From positions 186,001-250,000 of the forward strand of contig JAJNNY010000044.1 of the NCBI GenBank assembly GCA_022453515.1: a stretch of 64,000 bases of DNA, written 5' to 3'. Positions 11,801 to 22,811 of this stretch are shown here, piece by piece. Every line of letters begins with the position of its first letter. The first letter of the stretch is position 1. The translations under genes were made by a program, and so were the position numbers. Below the pieces are notes generated by a model. The model was not told the origin of the DNA. It made no database searches and worked only from the letters and a program-made list of their open reading frames with translations. Source of the DNA: Astrocystis sublimbata. Its lineage: Eukaryota; Ascomycota; Sordariomycetes; Xylariales; Xylariaceae.

Positions 11801-14800
11801 CTAGACCAATCTATATCTTGTCTCCACACATCGCTCTACCCAGCACGCTACCAAAAAGACGGAGTAAGGGTTGCATTCTCCAATCCAACGCGCCGACACC
11901 CCCAACGTCTCCAGGCTTTGACATGACCATCACCACATAGGTATCGTTTGCATTCCTATTTCTGAGGTCTGTCTGTGGGCATTGGCCCAGTGCGGCGGTA
12001 AGTCTGCCCGCCCTAGATACTACTACACCTTTATCTGACCCGAAACTGTATTTCTAGTCTGTGTTGTGGTGTTGAGGTCTTGTGCCGACCGCACTGTGTC
12101 AAGTCCATTACCCCATGGACGGCACCTACAATGTACGCAGTGAGTGTCGCTAAGGTATCAAGCTGCCAGGTGGGTGGGTTGGCCGGCAGCCGATAGGTAT
12201 GCCGCTATTAGCGAGTCATTGCGGCTCAGCTAGCCCACATTGGTCTAGACTCGGGGGTTTAGCGCAGGTGTGCATGCCGGTCGAGTAAGCGCCTAGCCCG
12301 GCACGCCCAGGTCTTCTTAGCTTCTGACCTTTGGGCGGCTTGGGCCTAACATGACCTTGGCATGCTTGGGTCCAGCCCGAAGAGAGTTGTCGCCGCATGT
12401 CTTGGTCTCCCGGTTCTTGGCTCTTCGCTAAACTTCAACATTATACTACCTACTCGTACAGTATGTTACCGAGATGCGAGAGACAACGTCTCGGTTTCTG
12501 CGGGATCTGAGTCACCGTGGCCATTGCTTTCCAGACCCGAACAACCCACGGTAGAATTGTCTCTGGTCAAGACACACGCGAAGTCCTCGTTCGCCAGTTT
12601 CACATCGGACAGTGCATAAGACGATGGCAACCGAGACGGCAATATCAATCGAACCTCAACCCCTTCGCAATCATACAGGCGGCACAGGTACTCGTAGCTG
12701 TCAGACTAAGAACCGCACCACGGCCAGAACACTGGCAAATCTTGGTAAACCCTCAGGGTTGTTCCAGGATCAGGGTTGCTATGAGCGCTAATTGAATAGT
12801 ATACACGAGGATCCAGGTGATCATCCGTACTTAATGATGTACTTATATCCTCCAGGTTGGGACACAACATAGATGCGACGAACCCATCCAAACTCAACTA
12901 CGAGTGCTCCCATCGCGCAAAATGCGGCTGGGAAAAAAGAATGCGGCTTGGTACAATTGGTTGATCTCAGAACAAGGCATTGTGATTCACATACGAGATA
13001 GGAATCATTAGAGAGCTCGAGAGCTATATCTGATTCCATAACTGACCGACCTAACCAGGACTTAATTAGCACCTAGAAATCCCAGACTAACCTTGAGCAG
13101 TAAGGTTTGCGGCAAACTGTACCGGACATTTCTGACTTCAATTTACTAGTAGAGACGGGCAAACTGGCCGCCGCCATAGCGATGTCGAGAGTATGCGCAC
13201 GAGTAGTAGTCGACTCCGGTACTCTGGCGCGCATCTTAGCGGGTTGTAGGCAATTCCTGCATTAGCACGGAGCTTGACATCTCCAGCCCACTCCATTGGC
13301 TGCATGGTGGCTTCGCCTGGCGGCCTCAATCCAACTCACACACTTGGTTAATTGCTGAGCTAGAAGCCCTTAGTGATGTCTTCAAGCTGTCGCTACGTTT
13401 TCATGATTGGTAGACAGGCAAAATGAACGACGTCACGGCCAGCCAAAAGTTTCATCTCGTCACCGCTTACCTCAGCTAGCTGGGGTGCTACCAAGAAGTT
13501 AGAAGGTGTGTATGCGGGAGGACATGTCCGGGGATATGGTCAGGTCCCAGTCAGGGGAACGTGAGCCACGACGCTATTAGATTCTAGCGAATAATGGCAT
13601 TTAGTTACAGGTGGTATGAATCAGGAATCAAAATGGGATTTTTTTGCCACCGGCTTTTGAAATGGGAATGTCAATGCGAAGCCGGCACCCTTAGAACGAT
13701 GCTTGGCTGTTGCTAGTTCTCAGATTGAGATCTAGGATGACTAGAGCCTCACTTCTACTCCAGACATCCAAAGTTTGGACTATCGCTATAACTCATTGAC
13801 ATCATTGAGTCGATAAATGAATCATATCTGAATAATTATGTCATGTGACTTCAGTTCTGGGGTCGGCTGCGACGATGCAAATGTTAACCAAGCAAAGCAA
13901 CGCGCGAAGAAACAGTCACAACAGCTCCCGACACTCAGATGTACGTCCAAAGTGACATACGAATCAGGCTGGGTGATTTGAGTCCGTATCGTATGCATAT
14001 GCAAACTCGCGATGGTTCAGTAAGTGGTACGTAAGTGATATCTCATCTGATTTGCAGTCATGGTAAAGAGGCTTATGGAACATTTAAGAATCCTGAAACA
14101 TAACTGAATCTACATTGGCACACCCACCCAGGCATTGGCTCCCTTTGGCACAGTGGATGCTATGGCGCTGATATCTGCAATATCCCATCCAATAATTAGT
14201 GTCAATAGTATCGAAAAGAATCTGAAGTAAATCAATACCACAAGCTACAATTGGAGTCCCTCCACTGATTGGCTACAGGCTGTCGGAAAGCTTGTGCTGG
14301 CCTATCAGGCTGCTGGCGGGCGTCCGTTCACCGGCTTGCATAATCTCCCACGTGCACATTGTCAAGTGTCACCGACAGCCCCGAAGTCGAGCTCGGACTC
14401 ATGTAAATCCCAGTTCCGCGGGGTCGTATATAAGAGCTGGTCGTATTGACATCTGACTAAGACTTGACATGGCGAGCATGCGCGTCAGAAGCTGCATGGC
14501 ATGATCCGCGATCTTCACGAGCAACTCCCAACGAATGGTTGGTCTCCATCTGAAAGTGACAGATACTCAACGACATGGGGGAATAAATGATTAGTGAGAC
14601 AGTGCCAGGTTCTAGGTCGTTCAAAGTACGCACTAACCCAGCTGAATGATAACATATGGCTCGACCATGCCGATAACCCGGTCTATTGGTCCCGGCGATC
14701 TGGGTCCGGTTCGTTTTCCTGGAGATCGGATGAGATGGCGAGCTGAAGCCCCTGTCGGATACGACCTTGTGGCTGAAAAAGCTCCCTGCCAGCCGAGCCT

Positions 14801-15829
14801 GCCTATGCAAATAGCCGCGACCAGGCCACCCCCCACCCCCCCGTTTAATGGGAAAACGCGGTCAACTACTTTGCGGCTGCAGAATTACGTACATATGTAC
14901 GCAACGCAACACCTCAGCATACACCCGTGCTAGCGTGCGTACGAGGTCAGATCCCTGTCACCAACCGTAGCATAGGGCATCGTGGAAAGTTGAAACCGGC
15001 AAGCCGCTGCCACAAGTAGATGACTGACGCTTCTAGTCAATGAGACCACCAGGACGGAGAAAGATTGCCGAGTTGGTGGCCATTTTCCACGTGAATTTCC
15101 AGTCCTCTCTCTCTATATCACTAAGCTTGAAACTCAGGGTAGTCTTGGCGACACATGTGAGGCGATGTTCATCCGCCTGTTTAGTTGTGTCATGTAGCCA
15201 TCGTGAGACTTTGCGCCGATGTCGTCCGAGTACACTTGGTATGACGTTACAGGTGCAGAGTCCGATGCGAGGTTGCGGCTACCTGCGTTTTGCATTATTG
15301 CCCAGAAGGATCTTGTGAATGATGATGGACCATAACTGCGATATCCGTTACCGGAGACACTCGAAGGTTTGAGGATCTACCTTGTCTATCCTCGGTCCTA
15401 AAACTAATGGCATATTCCGAGCTGGTCACCCAGGATATCATCTTGATCTTTCTGTTCATCATAACGTTCGGCTAGGCGAGCGCGGGAAAAGGTTCTAATG
15501 CTAGGTTATCGTAAATGAAGGCCTGGGACGAGCGCCGATCAGGTTCTGAGACACCGATACGAAGCACAACAGGAGCACGCAATATACACACCCTTTGTCT
15601 GGCACCAAGGGCCTAGTCTCGGGAGCTTACTACACCGCCCTCAACCCTATAGAGCACTTACCAACGTATATGCTATTCCTTGTTCGATGAATACCTAATT
15701 ATACTAATACCAATTGTTTAAAAGCAGTCCCTAGGTTATACGATAGTCGCTAATTTGCATATAGATTTCAGCAGAATGTTAATCCTAAGGCTTGTGTGGA
15801 AATTCTATTTGTTTCTCACATGACATGCC
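8861..15829. other. Seven-kilobase gene-poor stretch
   Basis: Base composition is balanced and stops occur in all frames. The longest frames (for example 10615-11061 plus, 10726-11046 minus, 14457-14810 minus) are repetitive in composition and have neither splice partners nor recognisable motifs, so none is called. A good TATA-like word (TATATAAGAG) at about 14428 has no gene behind it. I see no transposon ends. Confidence 0.45.
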
Positions 15830-16048
15830 TTACCCCAAAAGGATGGGCTTCTCCAAATATTGCCAGTATGGCAGGTCTGACCAGGCACTCACGTCGTCTA
15901 GGAATAACTTCTCAGTGAGCAGTTGTTTGAGACATCTACTGTCGTCCAGGATATGATCAAACTCCACGTTTTGAGCGACCAACAAGCACATGATGTAGTC
16001 ATCGCCATACACTTTGGCAGGGAGAGCAAGAACAGAATGGTCGTTCAA
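15830..16048 (-). pseudogene. Possible 3' exon or gene fragment
   Basis: A frame of about 73 codons ends in TAA at 15830. It has ordinary codon use and looks like folded protein (VYGDDYIMCLLVAQNVEFDH, CLKQLLTEKLFLDDVSAW, YWQYLEKPILLG). It has no ATG: the frame is open upstream to a TGA near 16085, and a CCAAG acceptor could precede TCTTTGAAC. No upstream exon was found before the F-box gene, which starts another 1.4 kb away on the same strand. It may be a truncated remnant or the last exon of a short, poorly supported gene. The family is not recognised. Confidence 0.3.
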
Positions 16049-16258
16049 AGACTTGGTAATCAGGAGTAGGAGTCCTTTTCGTACTCAAGACCTTTGATTG
16101 ATTTCGCCACTTTTCTCGTTCTCTTCTTCCATATATGTATCACAAAGAGCTGTTCCTCTTCTCTTGTTGACTCTTTCCCTGCTGTATAGTAGGCTTAGCG
16201 CCTCCCTTCGAGGCCAATAAGACGTGCCCTTGTAAAGCCCCCAGTCGTTACACCACAC

Positions 16259-17509
16259 TTAATCAACTGTGTATGTATCTGTGTGCTTGCCCCCAATGTC
16301 GCAATCAAAGAAATCAAATTCGACTAGGCCCCGACGCCCAGTCCGGTTATGGAGGCGGTACGATTTAAGAGGCGTGGTTCGTGACCCAGATAGGTATTTA
16401 AATATGGGAAACCAGGTCCCTGGGACCAGGTGGATTTCGGTCAATATCAGCTTGGTCGGTCGGACGGCCTGGAGATACTGTAAAAGAGCTTCGCTTGTAA
16501 CGTACAGGCCCTGTAAGCTGACGACCTTGAGATTGCGATGGGAAGGGAACTCGAGAGGGGTGACGAGGGCGCCGAGGTCTGTCGCGCCCTCCGATATATT
16601 AGTCAAAACACGGTCGTAACAGCATACATCAAGCTCTTCCAGATGGGGCATGAATTGCAGCAGGACCAACAAACCCCGGAGAAAGCGGGAGCCGTGCAAC
16701 ATCTTTTGGCCGGCTCCTGACCGGCTCCAGTCTTCTCCGGGGTCTGTTAGTCCTACAGAATAGGTCGTTGGAGGTGGAATTGGGGGCATATGCACCGAAG
16801 ACAAGCTCATCGTCAGCTCTCTAAGTGCAGCAAAGACGGTCGTTGTGGATGCCAAACTTATCATCGGAAGAAGAGTATCAAGGTACGATAGGTTGAATCC
16901 CTTAAATGAGCCAAAGATATAGAAATGATCGCTCACTGGCAAGTGGCTTTCACGAAGGGCTTCTATGGTTGCTGCAAACGCCTGATGAACGAGACGCGAA
17001 ATCTTTTGCAGCGCTTCCTCGTGAAGTGCAGAGGGCGCGTACGATCTCGCAGCCATTATTCGTAACAACTCGATCATATCTTTAGGCTGTAATTCGAGAT
17101 CAATGCGCAAGGACTTGAGACCTCCCCTGGAGGAATTTCTTCTGATGTTGTTGAACGCGTGGGTAAGAAGGCGCGCAAGGGTGGGCTTGCCAGGCTCGTC
17201 TGCGGTAACGCTGGTGAGAAAGCGCGGAGGAGTAAGCTTGCTAAACCCGTCTACAAGAACGCTGATGACAGCGCAATGTTGCAAAATACAACCTGCGCCG
17301 CCTGGGCGGGTCATGCGTATCAACTCGTCCAAGATCTCGTAATCGAGCTTGACATCCTTGTGGGCGAAAGCCCAAGGAACGTTGAATGGCGACAGCTTGG
17401 CCGCGAGGGTGAGAGACGCGAGTCGGAGGTTGCAGACTGATCGGCGATCTAGAGACCTCGCGACGAGGACGAGTAACTCGACGGCGAGGCGCTCTATCGT
17501 GGCCGGCAT
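16259..17509 (-). CDS. F-box-like protein
   Basis: A single-exon frame of 416 residues from the ATG at 17509. The N-terminus (ERLAVELLVLVARSLDRRSV, then CNLRLASLTLAAKL) has the hydrophobic spacing of a fungal F-box at about residues 3-40: an L-P/A-x-E-L-L start, an I/V-A-x-x-L-D centre and an LRL-x-S end. The rest alternates helix and strand, including repeated leucine-rich stretches such as LKSLRIDLEL, LRELTMSLSS, LEELDVCCYD and LKVVSLQGLY, like a degenerate leucine-rich substrate-binding region. Fungal F-box proteins of this size dock on Skp1 in SCF ubiquitin ligases and choose substrates; the substrate here is unknown. There is no signal peptide and no intron. Fungal genomes carry many fast-evolving F-box paralogues, so assignment to a named orthologue is not possible. 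Confidence 0.75.
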   Translation of the reverse strand: MPATIERLAVELLVLVARSLDRRSVCNLRLASLTLAAKLSPFNVPWAFAHKDVKLDYEILDELIRMTRPGGAGCILQHCAVISVLVDGFSKLTPPRFLTSVTADEPGKPTLARLLTHAFNNIRRNSSRGGLKSLRIDLELQPKDMIELLRIMAARSYAPSALHEEALQKISRLVHQAFAATIEALRESHLPVSDHFYIFGSFKGFNLSYLDTLLPMISLASTTTVFAALRELTMSLSSVHMPPIPPPTTYSVGLTDPGEDWSRSGAGQKMLHGSRFLRGLLVLLQFMPHLEELDVCCYDRVLTNISEGATDLGALVTPLEFPSHRNLKVVSLQGLYVTSEALLQYLQAVRPTKLILTEIHLVPGTWFPIFKYLSGSRTTPLKSYRLHNRTGRRGLVEFDFFDCDIGGKHTDTYTVD

Positions 17510-18735
17510 GGCTTTTGGATTGTTACTCTGTCTTGCTCGTATGGTGTGTTCAATATGATCAACAAGTCTTTGTGGACTGCTATTCTGCTAGTCCTTATGG
17601 GTAATTTGATGAAAACAATTAGGTCCTTACAATTTTAATGTCATAGTTCATATTGTTCAGTTCCAAACAAAACGTTTGCTCACCTTTGGTACCATCTGGG
17701 AGTTATTGCATAAAGTTTCATTAGTCAATGTTTGTCTTCAAGGCTAGGTGTGCGAGTTCGGTGTCGGCGCTGAGAGCTTTACGTGATCCAAAGTGATGGA
17801 TCTGGCCTTCGACATGCCGATTAAGCGATAACCTTTTCATCGATTTCCCATATTCAAGGTTTCAGAATATGCAAACATCGTGAGTTTCAGGGAGCAAGTC
17901 TCCAGTGCAGATGGGTGTAAGTCGCCCAAAGGCCCTGGCCCACAGCAACAATGTACCTGCGCTGTCTGTCTGTTGAATTTTCAAACCTGACGCTCAGGAT
18001 TTAGACTACTGCCACTCGATGATTGGCTCTAACTAGATAATGCCTCTCAGTGCCGTCACTTCGTCGGGTAGTAGTCTCCTGTGTAGAACATTAGCTCAAA
18101 CTTGCAGCCTGATTCGCCACGTACCCAAAAGTGCCGGACACATCGGATTGCGATCAGGCAAGTTGCGCACGCAATGACGGCATAACACGGAGCGCCATAC
18201 AATTTATGCGCTCATGTATCATCCTACATGCATGCATCTAGTGCTATTGGAAAGTTTCAAGTGTAACACGCAATTTGGTGATCAAGAGGCTGACGGACAT
18301 CGGACGATTGTTGGCAGGTTGAAATCCGAGTCGGCACCTGTCCCGTCTGGAGCCGAATCGTCACGTCAGGCCCAACGTAGCCTGCATATTCAGGGCAGCT
18401 GAGAATTCCATACCATTTCATGGAATATTGGCTCGTGCATTGATACAATGTAATATCATGAGTGACTCGAGTGATACGAGTGATATGCGCGCCTATGCAC
18501 ATGTATGCAAAGTTGTCAGACTCAGAGCATGTACCCAGCTCTCGATGACTCGTGTGCAAGCAGAGCAGCTGCAGAAATAGCTCGTAATCAAGAATCTTCA
18601 GGCATGTGATAGAGAGCCCTCCGGGGCACCTAACGAGGTCTTGTCCAACAGGGTAGTCACAGAGCCATATGATTGCCTATAAATAAGAGGCTCACCTCCC
18701 ACCACTAGTCGGATCTTTCTTGGTCTCCCCAGGCC

Positions 18736-18911
18736 CGCAGTGTGAAGAGAATATCTCTTCTTCGCCTCTTCACAGAGGCATGAGTGGCAGAGCCTCTCCA
18801 CGCGAGGGGCTCCGCCATATTCTCTTCACACTGCGTGGCGAGGCGATGGATTTGATGGCCTCTCCTGCAGACCACGGTTTCTAGATCCCATTGTTCGATG
18901 ATGGGATCTAG
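18736..18911. repeat. Cluster of perfect inverted repeats / potential hairpins
   Basis: A perfect 19-nt inverted repeat has arms 18736-18754 (CGCAGTGTGAAGAGAATAT) and 18817-18835. Its 62-nt spacer itself contains two smaller stems (GCCTCT/AGAGGC, and GAGCC.CTC/GAG.GGCTC). Immediately downstream a second perfect 11-nt repeat (CTAGATCCCAT at 18881-18891, its complement at 18901-18911) encloses a 9-nt loop. The arrangement would fold into a branched hairpin on either strand. It could be the core of a small non-autonomous element or a structured transcript. No terminal duplication was identified. Confidence 0.6.
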
Positions 18912-19429
18912 CGCATCTGCGAGGGCCGTTATCAACTTCTTCCATCGCTTCGCTAGGTGCGATCGACTCCAGACCTCGCTTGTTTTAGGGTGCATAAAAC
19001 GCTTATTGGTCTGGACCGCGCACTATCAAGGATAGCTTCACTCAGGCCTCGGTGAGCTTCCGCATGCCGACACAGCATACAAACGAACTTTTCGGATTAC
19101 TTCACAGCTCCGTGGGGATTTCTAGAGGTCTGGGCCTTTGACTCCTCGCTGGCATTGTCTACCCTTCCCAACATCGACACCAGGACCTCTGCGAAACCTG
19201 ACACACTGAAGACCTCCTTGTTTATCGCTGACATCGGCAATTGCGTGGTCAACTTTGTTGTCTGGAATTCGCACATCTTGGACTTGGGATGTCGTCGAGA
19301 GCTTTGCCGTCTCTATTGCAGATGAATGCCCGGCAGGTCGCAGAAGATGCGTCTTCTCCATGACCTTGATACCGGTACGCGAACCACAACGCAAAGCATT
19401 CGACATGATTATTGTTCAACATATACTTC

Positions 19430-19750
19430 GAATAGGACATGATGTCGGCTTATCCTCTGGATGATAACCTGATACTTTTCGGGCAACCTCAAACGTGTCT
19501 AATTACAACCGGGAGAAAGCCTGATGCACATCACTCAGCATAACCACTGGACTGTCCTCTGTGTTTGGTAGTACTTTTCGGGCAACCCTAAGGTATCTAC
19601 CTATAACTGGAGGAGAGTCTGGCGAGTCCACATCACTGTTCAACTACTTCGCTTGGATATGATATCAGTCTATTTTGGCATATAATACTTTTGGGGCAAC
19701 CTGAACGTGTCTATGCATAATCGGAGGGCAAGCCGAACGTATGGCATCTC
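19430..19750. repeat. Three degenerate tandem copies of a roughly 100-115-bp unit
   Basis: The word TACTTTTCGGGCAACC (TACTTTTGGGGCAACC in the third copy) recurs at about 19473, 19572 and 19686. Each copy is followed by a related tail (a CGTGTCT or GGTATCT word, then CCGGGAGAAAGCC / CTGGAGGAGAGTC / TCGGAGGGCAAGCC). Copies 1 and 3 also share the preceding GGA(C/T)ATGAT(G/A)TC segment. Period is about 99 then 114 bp. No open frame is maintained across the copies. Confidence 0.6.
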
Positions 19751-20577
19751 TATTGCGTCTTGAGCAGAACCGGGAAGAATACTGACTCTTCCCGCTTGCC
19801 AACTGCATCTGGAAAGGCAGCCGCAAAATCAGAAAACCCCATCTCTTTACGCCCGACGTATCCATTCTGCCATTCCGCCAAGGAGATTTTTATAATTAAA
19901 GGGCCCCCTCTCCTCGCTGTTAAAATACTCCGCAAGACGCCGAGCCGTGATCCGGTTCCCGCTCGTGGTGTACGAATGCAATGGGTCTCGATGGCATTTG
20001 ATTTGGGGAACTTCATCGCGGCATTCACCAAGGAGTCTATTACAACCTTGTCGATCGGAATTTTCCAAGTGCACACAATCGATAGAACCACCAACCGTCT
20101 CGAGGATCGGCACGGCCTTCATTCGCCAGCTGTATTACCTCCAGATGGAATTCAAGACGTCGGCTTCCGGCGCCTTATCGCTCAATGAGGGCACAAAACC
20201 GGCGGAAAATAGATATAAACGCAATAATTAGTTCGCAAGCGACAGTCTCGAGGTACGCTCACAAGCTTTCGCTCCCGTTCGAGGTGGCACGTATTGCGAG
20301 ACGGATACCTCGAGGAGACTCGCTGTAAAAGAGAACAGGATGACACGGCTACTGGATAAGCAGTGGATTGGAATGCGCCTCTTGCGGACGATGCGCGCAG
20401 CGTTTCATACGAACTGAGGAAAACTTCGACACTCGCGTGAATGACAAGTTCGACCTACAGCATTTCCATTTCCCTCGTAAGAGACCCACATTTGGAGTTC
20501 TCATGGAATCTGGATTGTTACTCGAAGTTGCATCCTACATCGGCGATCTCTCCAGGCCAAACTGCGACGCGATGTAT

Positions 20578-20599
20578 CTTAGACACCTAAGTGTCTAAG
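20578..20599. repeat. Short perfect hairpin
   Basis: CTTAGACAC and its exact complement GTGTCTAAG are separated by CTAA. The position is intergenic. It could be a transcription-factor half-site pair or chance. Confidence 0.35.
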
Positions 20600-21364
20600 A
20601 CTAAGCGTTCCAGTATGCTTCGTCCTAGAATCTCTGTCGAACTTATTAAGCATTCTTTTGCCGCCCATCTGTGTCAGCTCTTGCGGCGGTGGTCCTTGAT
20701 CGTCGTCCCTGGAAAATAGGTCTGGAGGAACTTGAGTCTTGACCTCCTTCAATCCCCACTAAACTCGGGGGAAAAATGGAGTTCACTTGGAATTAAACAT
20801 GGAAAAGGATATGCGATGATTGACTTTGACTCTTTATTCCATAGTATAATTGAAATTTATCTGTGTTGGTGATTTCACTCATCGATTTCTTGTCCGCATC
20901 TCTCTCAGTGATCACGATAGCCATTTGTGGAACTATATTACACTAGCAAGGGACAGCTTCACGCTGAAGGCATAGTCGTTGGGTGATTCTAACTTCGTTA
21001 TTAGCAAGGCCGAGCTTCCTCCAACCACCCAGGGTGGAGATGGGCCCGCTGCTTTTGGGAGCGCTTCGGTTCAAAGATCTCTTAGAGTTTTTGACTCTAG
21101 ATGCTCCAGGGCCGCTGCATGCTGTTTGGTTACAGGGCTACCAAGTCTCGAGGGAGCTTCGGAATCGAAATCGTTATCAATAATATATATCAGGGCACGG
21201 CGAGTCTCAATTGGAAGGTATATCGTCCAGGAACGTGGTTGGGTTGGTGGAAACGTGATTCGGCACGAAAATGGTAAAATAAATCAGTTCTCGGCCACCC
21301 CCCTAACCAGGAATGCGGCACGGAGTATGGTATTTGCGATGTCGCTTACGTCGCTCTCGAATTC

Positions 21365-21613
21365 TTAGAGCTTCGCTACTGTCGAAATCGTCGGCGTCCA
21401 TTGGCCGCGGAACGATATTTTCCCATCGTAAAGGATCCGACTTTTGTTGCCGCCCCATGCAAGGGTGTTGTGTAGCTGGAATTCCTCATGCTGCGACTGG
21501 GAATATTCAGTTCCAATCGGTGGAAAGGCTGAGCCATATGGGGAGTGGTGTTCTCCCCAGGGGAAGCGGCTGGCCTCCAAGCGCTGCACTTCTGGGTACT
21601 GTACGACACCCAC
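21365..21613 (-). pseudogene. Possible decayed protein-coding segment
   Basis: A frame of about 80 codons reads with plausible protein character (EVQRLEASRFPWGEHHSPYG, then FPPIGTEYSQSQHEEFQL, NTLAWGGNKSRILYDGKISF) and ends in TAA at 21365. Upstream, a different frame reads NVTITTVTP before a GTGAGT donor-like word. A 28-nt intron would be needed to join the two, too short for a fungal intron, so a frameshift is more likely. No ATG, signal peptide or family was identified. Confidence 0.25.
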
Positions 21614-22070
21614 AGGGTATACTCACACGGCGTCACGGTTGTGATGGTCACATTGCTAGCATGCTGTGTTGAAGAACAACACCCCTTTGCCCTTCTAATA
21701 ATTATTCCATCAACGCTGCGCAAAAGGCTGGACTGACTTAACGGCACGCCATTGAACCTTGGGCTAGAGCCGTGTTACGAGGCAAATCGAACTAAAATCA
21801 AATTGAACTGACAGTCGCCTTGCTTACCTCACATGTGAAGAGTGATGCTATGACCTTTTCGAACCCACGAGTGTATTATTGCCAAATGAGGAGAGCTAGT
21901 AATAGCTAATAATTACATGCAAGTCTTAACTCCAGCCTCTTGTGTTCTCCTTGGTTGTTTTTAGGCACTTCTCGTTAGTAATAACTGAAGATGCCCACAC
22001 CCTTCAACCCGATGCATCATTCAAATCAGTCCTAGCAACTCAACCTTTCCTCAAACTTGGGAGAACACAT

Positions 22071-22696
22071 CTAGTTAGGGTGGCAGATATAGCTGCTAAT
22101 CTTGTCGTTGAATTTGCCGTTGTACACGGAGCGTGAGCTCAGATCATCGTAACCCGGAGCAAAGGTGCCGAAATGTCCCTCGCTGTCATTGCAGTTGAAG
22201 TTACTACCCCATTGTTAGTATTCGTCTTTTATGATATAGGAGAGACACCGGAGAGGAGGTGCTGCGTATTCGCCAAACGTACCCGTAGAAGAGGCAGTAC
22301 TTTGGGTTGTCAGGGCCCAAGGAGCTGACTTTGTCATTGAGGTCCCCGCTGAGATTGACTTGAACGCAATATTAGTGATCATCAACTACCAAATGTATAG
22401 AATTTCTCCCAAAGCATAATAATCCACTCACCACACTGATACTCCGGTTGAACTATGTGGACACAGTAACCGTTGAAATGAGAGTCAACGCAGAGGTACA
22501 CTCCAGCATTTCCTCGCTTGTGCAAGGTGCTGTTGACACCTTCTTGAGGAATAAGCTCCTCGGGAACGCCGCTCGCGTAGACGGTGACAGAAGCATCGTC
22601 CAAATCAGCAACATTGACAACGGCTGGCTGAATTGCTGCAGCGAGGGCTGAAGTGGCAAGGGTGGCAATGGCCACAACACGTGTGAAAGAAGGCAT
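22071..22696 (-). CDS. Small secreted beta/gamma-crystallin-like protein with Kex2-type propeptide
   Basis: Three exons (22696-22432, 22358-22283, 22203-22071) join in phases 1 and 2 and give 157 residues. Residues 1-19 form a signal peptide (MPSFTRVVAIATLATSALA). A 41-residue acidic propeptide ends LHKR, a Kex2/furin-like site, leaving a mature protein of about 97 residues. The mature part has six cysteines and the duplicated Greek-key pattern known from fungal secreted crystallin-like proteins: AGVYLCVDSHFNGYCVHI, LSGDLNDKVSSLGPD, then FNCNDSEGHFGTFAPGYDDL and FNDKISSYICHP. A TATA box sits upstream. The second intron has an exact ACTAAC branch point. Secretion to the wall or medium is inferred. 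The family function in fungi is poorly defined: I infer a stable extracellular protein and do not call it an effector. Confidence 0.85.
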
Positions 22697-22802
22697 GGTG
22701 TCTTGTCTGAGAGAGGGTGAAGTTTCAAGAGTGATGATGCTGCTCGGTGTCGTTGTGGGTGACCAGAGAATCGAATCATGGAAATAGAGGGGATTTCCAA
22801 GA

Positions 22803-22811
22803 CCTTTTATA
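22803..22811 (-). promoter_or_regulatory. TATA box of the crystallin-like gene
   Basis: On the minus strand TATAAAAGG lies about 107 bp upstream of the ATG. This strong canonical TATA word suggests a regulated or highly expressed secreted-protein gene. Confidence 0.6.

Larger units (their letters stand above)
17510..22070. other. Gene-poor spacer with repeats and hairpins
   Basis: No intact gene seen. The interval contains a cluster of hairpins (18736-18911), three degenerate tandem units (19430-19750), a short palindrome (20578-20599) and one possible decayed frame (21365-21613 minus). All are described separately. Confidence 0.45.

Noticed and set aside
14420..14480. TATATAAGAG promoter-like word
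   Set aside because: No supported transcript or open frame follows; kept only as a remark.
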